Part shown: positions 12,050-21,343 of the stretch, piece by piece
How the letters are laid out: each line of letters starts with the position of its first letter
Numbering within the stretch: position 1 is the stretch's first letter
Assembly (NCBI GenBank): GCA_025024175.1
Contig: QCXZ01000137.1
Coordinates: forward strand, 2,480,001 to 2,544,000
Source of the DNA: Rhyzopertha dominica
Lineage: Eukaryota; Arthropoda; Insecta; Coleoptera; Bostrichidae
Reading direction: 5' to 3'
Length of the DNA: 64,000 nt
Position numbers and translations under genes: made by a program
Notes under the pieces: generated by a model
The model's database searches: none
Told to the model about the DNA's origin: nothing
What the model saw: the letters and a program-made list of their open reading frames with translations, nothing else

Positions 12050-12057
12050 GTGACTGA

Positions 12058-12733
12058 CGTCGGCATTAAGTAATGTGGTTTCTATGACAGCGCGCTAGAA
12101 GCTGCATCGTTTTGTCATGTGCCCCCTGGCAGTCGCTCCGAAAGTCACGTGTTCTAAATAGCCTAATGAGCCAGAAAATTATGGTTAGCGGTTGGTCTAA
12201 TAAAAAGAAACAATATTTATCTTAATTTATTTATTCTGAAGCTGATGTACATTTACCTCAAATAAAGCACAAGAGGATGATATTCAAAGATACACAGTTG
12301 TTTAGCGAAAGGGTCAAAAAGTTAACCAAACAAACCTAAACACTTAATTTTATAAGTAAATCGCACAAGAAACTTTTTTCTAAACTACTTTAGAGATCGT
12401 CCATATTTACAGTCAAGAGAAAGATATCTTACTTTGCATTGTTGAACTACTACGATTTCAACACATCAGTTGTTCAATTAAATTAAAACAAATATTGGAC
12501 AAGCACCTAACGTCTTTCCTCTCAAGAGAGTTACAAGAACTAAACAGTCCAAAATATCTTTAAATTTATAAATGTCCAATACAACTCGTTATTTCCACTT
12601 TAGTAATAAAATGAGCATTCTGTCTTAATGTCAATACAGAATGTAATCGAAATTAACTGTCAAACATTAATCTTGCTCTACGATATTTATCATTAGTTAC
12701 ACGATAACAAACCATGTATCGCATTATCTAATG
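12058..12733. other. Intergenic, nothing recognised
   Basis: AT-rich spacer between the hAT-like MITE and the foldback element. No reading frame, RNA gene or repeat was recognised. Confidence 0.5.
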
Positions 12734-12735
12734 TA

Positions 12736-13709
12736 CAGGGTGTCCCATTTTCGTTGTAATTGTAGGGTGTCTTGGTAACTATTAATGCTAGAGGGTTGCG
12801 GTTTCGACATTACTGTATTTCTTTTTTTGTTCTGAATTCAGCTGTACCGTCGCCATTTTTGTATCTTTTGTTTTAAAGCCATAGCCAAGTTTTAAAAAAT
12901 GTAACATTTCTTCAGTTCTCAATATCTCGATTGTCTATGTAGACACAAAAAAAAACAGTAAGTACATATTTTATAGATATTTTGATTCTGAATTCACTGG
13001 CGTACTCAGAATTTTTTTGGGGGTCACATTTTTGAAAACTTGCATTTTGAAAAATTGAAACCATAGTTGGCTTTGCTATGGTTGAAAAGAAGAATATTTG
13101 ATGATAAACAATGCATAGGTACTTATCTCCAAATAAACAATCATTTACATTAGTTACATGTCCTCCTAGATTATCGATAAAAAAAGCATGAGCGCTCTTA
13201 GGAGTCTTATGTATGTATTCAAATATGCATATATTATTTTTAAAGGATTAAAATTTTTACTCCTGGATGTAAACGTAAAATCTGAATAATTCCAAAATTA
13301 GTAAAAATAAACCTAACAATGTATACATTTTTTAATCAGAAAAAATAGGCCTTTCCAAAAATAGCAAAGCTATCTATGGTTTCTATTTAAAAAAAATGCA
13401 AGTTTGTGTTATATATCAAAAATGTGACCTCCTAAAAAATTACGGGGTACGCCACTGGATTCTAAATGAAAATATCTGTAAAAAATATCTTTTCAGTCTT
13501 TTTGTATCTACATACCCAAACGAGAAATTGAGAGCTGGAGAAATGTTACATTTTCCAAAAGTTGGCTATGGCTTTAAAACAAAAGTCGATATAAAAATCG
13601 CGACGGTACAGCTGAACAAAAAAGTAATACGGTAATATCGAAACTGCAACCCTCTAGCATTAATAGTTACCGAGATACCCTACAATTACAACGAAAATGG
13701 GACACCCTG
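12736..13709. mobile_element. Foldback (near-palindromic) non-autonomous mariner-like element
   Basis: The left end CAGGGTGTCCCATTTTCG and the right end, read inward, CAGGGTGTCCCATTTTCG are the same, flanked by TA on each side (12734-12735, 13710-13711). The inverted similarity does not stop at the ends: it continues for roughly 360 bp per arm, so that bases around 13060-13090 (CCATAGTTGGCTTTGCTATGG) face those around 13360-13385. Only about 250 bp in the middle is unpaired. No transposase is present; frames such as the 79-residue one at 13396 are by-products of the arm sequence. Confidence 0.88.
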
Positions 13710-13711
13710 TA

Positions 13712-14430
13712 CAACTATACAGGCTGTTTTACCTAAGTCTGTGCGAAATTTAGCTCCAGTAATATGTATTAATTATAGAGAAAGAAAATCAAACAAAAAT
13801 TTTACCTGTTTAACCTGTGCGCACGCAAAATATATTTTTACTTATACATGGTGTCCATTTTTCCTGGTAGGTGTACAAATTGGTTTCCTTTTAAATGTAT
13901 CTTTGACATGTTGGTCTATCGCGTGCAGTTTCGCAGTTATTTTACGTTTTTTTGAAAAAATTAATTTTGCGGTACTTGTATTCGGAACAAAAATGCATAT
14001 CTCGAAAACTGAGAAAGATAGACAAATGTGACTTGAACTCATCCATTAAGCTTGAAACGTAGAACAGCTACAATGAAAAAGGCACTTCAATTATGAAACG
14101 TTCAACCACGGAGAATGTGGTGTGGTATATTTATTTTTCCATGCCAAATGCAAAATTTGACAAAATTTATACTTTATCAACATTTTAGTTTGCTGGCGAA
14201 ATAACTACGATACTGGAAATGAGTATTTTTAAATAATTTTTTAAATAATTGTAAAACAGATGTATAGACTTGCCACGTTTATTACAAGAAAATGATTGGA
14301 AATAATGGCCAATATCTCTAGAAGTATTTGTATAATGTACCTGATTATTTCCTTCATCGGTCGAATTTAAACTTTGGCAAATCCCATTTGTAGTTACGAT
14401 TGAAAATAACCAATAAGACTAAAATGCATG
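13712..14430. other. Intergenic, nothing recognised
   Basis: AT-rich spacer. A 96-residue frame at 13741 on the plus strand has a hydrophobic stretch but no family features or splice context, so I do not call it a gene. Confidence 0.45.
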
Positions 14431-14536
14431 TCTATGCTGTGCTGTCTACACCTCAACCAACTGCAGATAGTACTATTTCGCTGTCATTACAGCTCATCAG
14501 TGCAGTTTAGGTCTAGTGTAGACAACGCGGCATAGA
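14431..14536. repeat. Imperfect inverted repeat (hairpin)
   Basis: TCTATGCTGTGCTGTCTACA at 14431-14450 pairs with TGTAGACAACGCGGCATAGA at 14517-14536, and matching continues toward the loop (AACCAACTGCA against TGCAGTTTAGG). The loop is about 35-40 bp. It may be the core of a small foldback element next to the MITE at 14576. Confidence 0.55.
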
Positions 14537-14575
14537 ACTGGTTTTGCTTATATACCAAAGCAATGGTATAATTAA

Positions 14576-14719
14576 AGTAAGAATTAAGGATGGCAATGCC
14601 ATCTGTCAGCGTTACACTGACATGATGACAAAGCCACCTAGCTGCCTTAACCGGTACTACTTCCTAAAGGAAGTGACCTGTAGCCTGACAAATTGGCATT
14701 GCCATCCTAAATTCTTACT
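14576..14719. mobile_element. TTAA-flanked MITE (piggyBac-type), full copy
   Basis: The 144-bp element has inverted ends AGTAAGAATT(T)AGGATGGC, about 26 bp long, and is flanked on both sides by TTAA (14572-14575 and 14720-14723), the target duplication used by piggyBac transposases. The centre contains the palindrome TACTTCCTAAAGGAAGT. A second, truncated copy lies at 10633-10755, so this is a dispersed family. Confidence 0.8.
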
Positions 14720-14723
14720 TTAA

Positions 14724-15327
14724 CCAATAAGACGCTGATATCACAGACTATTACAAATCGAATTCTAAAAGGTACCTCAAATCAAGTACACTATTACGTC
14801 CTTTTTATTATGTCAAATAAATCAAAATGTCAGAGACAAAAGATCCAGTTGATTTGGTAACATATCTGACGAAGAGATCGACAAAATGTGGTTCAGTAAA
14901 TAATCCTAACAAATACAACTCGATCTTGATAGATCAACGACTATTACAATGCCACAGTTTTTCTTGAGTGCAGTGCTCTAAAAATTGACAAGACCAAATT
15001 GGCATTAATAATTTAAGGCAAAAAGGTGGCTTCGCTTGGTTTCTTCGGGATAAGTCAAATTTCGCCGTCTGTTTCTTTTAAACAAAAAGGCTAAAACTGA
15101 ACACAGGAAACTCAAAATGGCTCCCATTCAGCAATCAAACGAAATAACCTGGTGTAATTAACGGTGACCTAAAATGGGACATGCATATTATTAAAACATG
15201 TTATAGTACTAGCTAATTTACTACGCCATAACGATTTGAGGAATTTCTCCAAAAACTAAAGATATGCTACTTCTGCAGAATAAATTATTCGTTGAATTAC
15301 TGCCTCTCGACTATTCACAATAACTTT
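14724..15327. other. Intergenic, nothing recognised
   Basis: Spacer between the MITE and the transposase fragment at 15328. No gene or repeat was recognised. Confidence 0.45.
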
Positions 15328-15690
15328 CTAAAATTCTGTTTTAAACCAACCCGATAAACAAAAATCTAGTGGTGTTAGATCTGGACTTCTTGGAGGCCAA
15401 CTAATTCGAACTCCACGACCAATCCAACGCTCTGGAGACATTTCATCCAAGTGTTGCTTGACCACACGAGCGAAATGTGCTGGGGCTCCATCATGCCTTA
15501 TTACGTTTACAGGGACTTTCTCTAGTAATCCTGGCAACTCATTTATTAAAAAATTAAGGTAGTGTTCCCTTGTGAGGCGATTCTCCATGATAAAAGGCCC
15601 AATTAAATACCGAACAACCATACCACACCACGCATTTACGGATGTGTACTTGCATCTCGTCNCTCTTCCGAATAANAAAAAATCATCCAC
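15328..15690 (-). pseudogene. Tc1/mariner-type transposase fragment
   Basis: The minus-strand frame of 120 residues covers the last part of a DDE domain: NAWCGMVVRYLIGPFI, then VIRHDGAPAHFARVVKQHLD with the second catalytic Asp, then WPPRSPDLTPLDF with the third. The N-terminal DNA-binding half and the first Asp are absent, and two ambiguous bases lie near 15662 and 15676. No inverted ends were found around it. It differs from the transposases at 3734 and 17609, so it belongs to another family member. It sits 440 bp upstream of DRC2-B. Confidence 0.8.
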
Positions 15691-16128
15691 ATAATATCTA
15701 CACTAAAAAAACACGTTATTAAACAATAATCTGTGGATCCATTTGGAAAAGTTTACGTTCAAAATATGTATATAAAACGGGAAATTTTTCATAAGTCGTA
15801 AAGTACTGGGGTTAGGAAGTTAATAGTTTTATACGAGTATTACATTGACCATATGTCGTAATAAAATTGGTAGAATTTCTTCTATACAAGAAGAATTTGA
15901 ACAATACCTATTCCTTGCGAGGCTTTGAGCTCTTGTGTGCCCGTTGGTACGGGTCGCATGTAAGGACGTGATAATTGAAAATCAAATTGTACATCGATTT
16001 TTTCTTGACACCTGTCATTAACGCATTACCGTCAATGTAAGTTTTCATCATCGGAAAAACGGTTTTCAATCGGGGGGCGTTAATATTCGCGCTGGAAATC
16101 ATTCTTCACGCAATTCCCGGAATCAAAA

Positions 16129-19100
16129 ATGCCTAAACCAAAATTGGACCCAGAGGAACGGAAACGCATCCGTGCGCAAAAGAAACTGGAAAAACGCGAA
16201 GCGGCCAGAAGGAGGGCAAGACAAATAAAAGTGGACGCCCTCACGCGGGAGACACGCTATTCAAACCTCACCATCAAGCGCCACGAGAGGGAATGGAGGA
16301 AGATGCTCACCAAAATCACCCTTCCCACTTTAAGGGACGACCTGAAGTACGCGTGGCGTTTGTTAGAGCTCACCGTGGACGCCAAGGACTTCGCGATCTC
16401 TCTGCTAATGGATGAGATCAGGCAGGACAATGACAAGAGCTTGCTGGCCTTCAAGGCCCACGCGGAGAACATCGATCGTCTCATGACGTTTTTCCGCGAT
16501 CGGCTGGACGAACTGCGAGCAGAATTTGATGATGCAGTGAAGGAAATGCGGAAAGACATCGGACAGAAGATGGACGAGTGGCTCAGAGAGTCATGCGGGG
16601 ACACCAAAGCCATAAGGCTGGTAGTGACGCTGGGAAATGAAAGGAATAAGCGGGAGAGCTCCGAGGCGCGTGGACTTTTCCTCTCAGCGATCGACATGAT
16701 GCGGAGTCTCAGTAAAACCGCGATCATTGACATGTTTGTGGGAAAGGCGTCTCGTATCAAGAATCTTTTTGAAGAGGCGAGATCTATAATGGATAAATAC
16801 GAAGAATACACTCGAAAAACGCAGAAGGAATCCGAGGAGTTGTACTCCCAAGACGCAGCCGTCCAGGAACTGATGAAGCAGCAGATGGAGAAGATAGAAG
16901 GCATGTGTCAGGTGACCGAAAAACTGAACGAGAAATATAGGATACTGATGCAATCCAAGGCGCTTCTAATAGAGAGCCGGATGCGAGAGTATACGTACCT
17001 CTCTACCACATTAATCGCTTTGCAGAAGAAGATTGAACGCCAATCCAAGAAAGACGATAGCAATGTTGGATACGTCATCTACCACAGCCAAATCATAATC
17101 AACGAACTAACTAAAATAAGGGACCTGGGAAGGAAGGTAATATCACCACTTAAAACACTAGTAGTATGTGGACATGTTTGTTTACAAAAAATGCATACAA
17201 GTATATTGTACAGTTGAATATAGCGTTGTCAATATATTATATAATAACAGATAGTCTGGAAAATTGGCAACTTTATGTTTATTGGCAAGAGAATTACGAA
17301 TTTAATGCTAAATTTAGCATTAGCATTAGAAAATCTAAAAGGCAGTTCCATTTTCAATAAAAATGGTACTCTTGTTTATTTCATGTAACTCTATCAGTTT
17401 TGGAGTTATTTGCATTTTAAACATTCAGTGTAAAGACTCCTAAGCCACCGTTATTACTCTGACTTTTTTCTAGTAGGCTTATGTCAGCACTTATCAATTT
17501 TTCGTGTAAGGAAATATTTGACAATTTTACTGTCACTAAGTAAGAGTATTTATTGTATTTTTCTAATTCACTTAGTATTATTTATAGTAAAAATTCTAAA
17601 ATAAGAAAATGTCACGACATAATGAGTTTTCTAACAGCGAAATGCGTGATATGGTTTGTGTTTTTGCTCAGTCAAATTATAGTGGACTTGGTGCAGCCAG
17701 AAGGTATTTAGAATTTTACCCAAATCAAAGACAACCCAATCACAAACTGTTCAGACGTATTTACACCCGCCTAGCCGAAACAAAGTGTTTTCGTCCTAAA
17801 AGCTTAAATAGTGTTAGAAAAACTATCAACTTCGATGATGAAGACGAGGTTTTAGTTCGTATTTCGGAAAATCCAGATATCAGTACTCGTCGGTTAAGTG
17901 CGGAAAATGGAATGAGCCAATCGTCTATCTGGAGAATTTTAAAGAAAGATAATCTCCATCCATATCACTATACTCCTGTCGAAAAGTTGATACCTCAAGA
18001 TTTACCAGTTCGCCTACAGTTTGCTCAATTTATCGTAGGTAAACAAACCGAAAACCAGGATTTTCTTAATAACCTCCTTTTCACCGATGAGACGACGTTT
18101 ATTAGGCGAGGTATTTTTATTGGAAAAACGATCATTTGTGGGACTCCGAAAATCCACATCCTCTAAAGGAACAACATTTTCAGCATGAATTCAAGGTAAA
18201 TATTTGGTGTGGTGTGGTATCTGTTTTTTTATTGGTCCTTTTGAACTTCCTCCTAATCTGAACGGGCCCCTCTATTTAATTTTTTTTGACAAAATTTAAA
18301 CACATTACTAGAAGATGTACCACTAGCCATAAGGCGGAACATGTGGTTTATGCAAGACTGGCACAGTTTTTTTGCCAGTACACCAATACCTGAATGAACA
18401 TTTTCCTCACCGGTGAATTGGGCGTGGCAGTGAATTTGTTTGCCCACCTAGAAATCCAGATTTCAGCCCTCTAGACTTCTCAATATGGTCACAAATGAAA
18501 CCATTTACAAGGAAATAATTAATTCCATCGAAGAATTAGGACAGAATATTCAAGAAGCTGCTAATATTATTAAAAATAATCGACAAATGTTATATAATAT
18601 TCAAAGATCTTTAAGGATACGCCTTACAAAGTGTATTATTAAAGTGGAAGGCGGTTATTTTGAGCATTTACTTTGAAGTTTTATTTTATTACTGTTACTG
18701 ATTGTTATTTATTGCCTTTACTGTTGTTACCCGTATTGTAGTAATTTAAAAGAATAAATTCATTTTACAACAAACAAAATTCATTAAATTAATGTTTAAA
18801 ATGCAAATAACTCAAAAACTGAGAGTGCTTTTTTTACTGAAAGTGTTACTGCCTTTTAGATTTTCTAGTCATTTTAGCCTTAACTCGTTAGGCAAAAAAG
18901 ATATGTTGTAATAAACTTAAGTAACAGAGTGTAACTAAATTTAGCATTAAATTCGTAATTCTCTTGCCAATTTTCCAGATAATACTGCTTAAAATCACAA
19001 GANTATTGAGAAATNTCAAATTAAAGAATACAAAAGTCGGCATTCAACTAAGAAGCAATACTGGGTAAGGTTAAAAAATATTGACGAAAAATTCAAAATA

Positions 19101-19876
19101 TGGTAATCGGCAAAAAATTTTTTTGGACACCCACTGAGCTATCTTTACAGAGTTTAAAAAGACCTAGAATTTGACATATAACTTAAGATTGTACCTAAAA
19201 AAATAAAGAAAATACGAGCCTGGGGAATTTCAAGTGGCGGACCCTGTATATACCGAAAGTGCGGTTTTTCAAAAAATAATCAATTCTAATTCTACTACTC
19301 TACAAAAATTAATTGATTCCAAATCCAAATACGAACAATAAATAGTAGGCTGCTATTTGAAAAACAAAGTTGGATGCCATGGCAAAGAAAAAAATTGTTA
19401 AAAAATAGATAAAAATCTTTCGTCTACCACATTTTTTATATTATTTTTTAATGGTCCAGCCTGTATCACCAACCGTTAATAAACATATATTCTAACAGGT
19501 AATAACACTGGCAGCATTGTGCAGCAAAATGGAAACGGCAAAGGAGCGCGTGCTTCGCTTTCCCACCTGTCAACTCCCGAAGATAATCAAATCCAGCACA
19601 AACATTCAGGTTGTCGAAGACACCAATGAGCTAACGTACTTCTGGCTGCGCGTGGGACAAGCTGACGCAATGAGATACGCTCTTGCGGAGGAACGCGAAC
19701 ATTTGAGAAGGGAAAACGAGCTCCTCAAACGGAAAATCCACAAATATTGCGAGTGCCTGACCTGCGAGGCTCTTCCTCAAATTCAACCCAGGAGAGGCAG
19801 GCTCAACGTGGTCGACCTGAACATGCTAATAACGGACCGATGTAAAGTAATCGAACAACTGGGAAAAGTGCGTTGA
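16129..19876 (+). CDS. DRC2: Dynein regulatory complex subunit 2-like, copy B
   Basis: Two exons, 16129-17136 and 19499-19876, encode 461 residues in phase 0 across a 2.36-kb intron. The start MPKPKLDPEERKRI closely parallels copy A. The middle is a long coiled coil and the second exon begins with VITLAALCSKMETAKERVL, the family signature, followed by FWLRVGQADAM and the cysteine motif CECLTC with NVVDLNMLITDR. The role should be as for DRC2: a structural subunit of the axonemal nexin-dynein regulatory complex. The intron position is found in neither copy A nor copy C, and the intron holds a whole mariner-like element. Without splicing, the first exon reads on for 26 unrelated residues to a stop at 17217. 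Copy C starts 111 bp downstream on the same strand. Confidence 0.85.
17254..18979 (+). mobile_element. Mariner-like element inside the DRC2-B intron
   Basis: Inverted ends start TCTGGAAAATTGGCAA (17255 on the left, 18979 read inward on the right). They share blocks further in, such as GAGAATTACGAATTTAATGC and CTTTTAGATTTTC. TA flanks both sides, with a one-base misfit on the left. A mariner-like transposase in several broken pieces fills the middle. The element lies in the sense direction within the intron of DRC2-B, and accounts for about 1.73 kb of its 2.36 kb. Confidence 0.85.
17609..18676 (+). pseudogene. Mariner-like transposase, degraded
   Basis: The first block (17609-18166) has an N-terminal helix-turn-helix, then NPDISTRRLSAENGMSQSS, WRILKKDNLHPYHY and the first catalytic region LLFTDETTF. 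The frame then shifts and stops. The last block (18485-18676) ends with the standard mariner-like C-terminus, KVEGGYFEHLL. The middle DDE part between 18170 and 18480 is damaged. It is non-functional and belongs to the element at 17254-18979. Confidence 0.82.
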
Positions 19877-19987
19877 ACGATCGCACCTGTAGGTAATTTG
19901 ACGTTAGTTATGTCAATGTGAAGGCCACAGCGTTTGGGTTGGTACTTGGGGTTGGGGCAAGATTTTCCGTTTCTTTTTGCGGTAAAG

Positions 19988-21319
19988 ATGTCTGGGGTTA
20001 AATTAGATACAGTAGAAGTTGACCATCTCCGAAGTCAGAGAGATCTAGACGATCGGCGGCTCAAAATAAAAGCCTTGAACAGAGATGTTAAGATTTCCAG
20101 GCGCAATCTCAAGATCTACGCGAAGCACTGGGATGACATGGCTTCTAAGGCAAAGCTTCCATATTTCAAATCAGATATCTTGTTTGCTTGGCATAATTTT
20201 GAATACCTCGTTGATGCGAAGGACTTCCAAATATCTATGCTACTGGATCAGCTTCAAGAGGACGAGGACCACACCATTATGGTTAACAAAGGACAATGTG
20301 AGTGCATCGATAAATTGTTGGATAAATTCAACGAAGCCTTTCAGGACACACAATTAAAATTCAACACGTCCCTTAAAAGGATGCTCAGAACCTTTAAGAC
20401 AGAGTTCAGGCGAAAAGAGAAAATGTCACAAGCTGAACTTAACGATTTGAAATTAATCGTTTTTATGGACAAGAAGATCACTGAAGAAACAAAAACGACG
20501 TCAAAAGGGAGATCCCTCGCAAAAGCTGGCTTAATGATGGAAACGGATCATCAGTCACGCATACGTTTACTGGCTGATGCCTATGATAATTGTACACATC
20601 TTTACGAAAATATCAATTTAATGATTGACGATTACAATGACCGAACTCGTGTAACACGAAGGAAATCAAAGAAGTTATACGAACAGGAAGATACGATGCT
20701 TATCGTCTTAAAGCAACAAACAGGAAAGATAGAAGAAATGTTGAAAACGATAGTGGAACTTAACCAAAAGTATAATATGCTGAAGAGACGCAAATCAGTT
20801 CTCATGGAAAATCGTGAAGAAGAGTTTTCCTGGTTGACAACTATATACGAGATGTTACGAAAAAAACTTGTGAAGAATACCAAAGATTACGAGCACCAAC
20901 TTCTATATCTTGTGACTAAAAGCAAAGCAACGATCGATGAGCTCACAAGAATTAGGGACATTGGTAAGCAAATCTTAAGCCTAGCTGCCCTGTGTAGAAG
21001 ACATGAAACCGCAAAGGAGAAGGTTCTTCCTTTCCCTTACATGCGATACTCTAGATCGATGACGAACATTTTCGCAAATGAAGAAGAAGAGCAGTTGGAA
21101 ACCTTCTGGAGGCGAGTGGCCAACGCCGATCGAAAAAGATACGACTTGATCAAAGAATACCAACACCTGAAATCGGAGAACGCGCGGTTGGAAGAGGAAA
21201 TAGGAAAATTCTGCGAGTGCTTAGATTGTCCAGATAAAGGGGGCAAAATTAACGTTGTTAAGTTGACGTTAAAGGATCGGGACAAAATCAACAAATCAAT
21301 AAATCATGAAAACAAATAA
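19988..21319 (+). CDS. DRC2: Dynein regulatory complex subunit 2-like, copy C (intronless)
   Basis: A single uninterrupted frame gives 443 residues from ATG at 19988 (preceded by GGTAAAG, a reasonable start context). Upstream in-frame codons lack another ATG. The protein lacks the MPKPKL head of copies A and B. It aligns from FAWHNFEYLVDAKDFQISML onward, through LAALCRRHETAKEKVLPF, FWRRVANADRKRY, the CECLDC cysteine motif and INVVKL. Predicted role: coiled-coil subunit of the nexin-dynein regulatory complex, probably in sperm. Absence of introns and close linkage to copy B suggest a retrocopy or a duplicate of one. An AATAAA signal overlaps the stop codon, and the ACE gene ends only 24 bp away in the convergent direction. 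Confidence 0.85.
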   Translation: MSGVKLDTVEVDHLRSQRDLDDRRLKIKALNRDVKISRRNLKIYAKHWDDMASKAKLPYFKSDILFAWHNFEYLVDAKDFQISMLLDQLQEDEDHTIMVNKGQCECIDKLLDKFNEAFQDTQLKFNTSLKRMLRTFKTEFRRKEKMSQAELNDLKLIVFMDKKITEETKTTSKGRSLAKAGLMMETDHQSRIRLLADAYDNCTHLYENINLMIDDYNDRTRVTRRKSKKLYEQEDTMLIVLKQQTGKIEEMLKTIVELNQKYNMLKRRKSVLMENREEEFSWLTTIYEMLRKKLVKNTKDYEHQLLYLVTKSKATIDELTRIRDIGKQILSLAALCRRHETAKEKVLPFPYMRYSRSMTNIFANEEEEQLETFWRRVANADRKRYDLIKEYQHLKSENARLEEEIGKFCECLDCPDKGGKINVVKLTLKDRDKINKSINHENK

Positions 21320-21343
21320 AAAGTAGTTTATTTTCTTTGGTAA

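Noticed and set aside
16257..16904. 215-residue minus-strand frame opposite DRC2-B
   Set aside because: Ser/Arg-rich mirror of the coding exon, no independent features.
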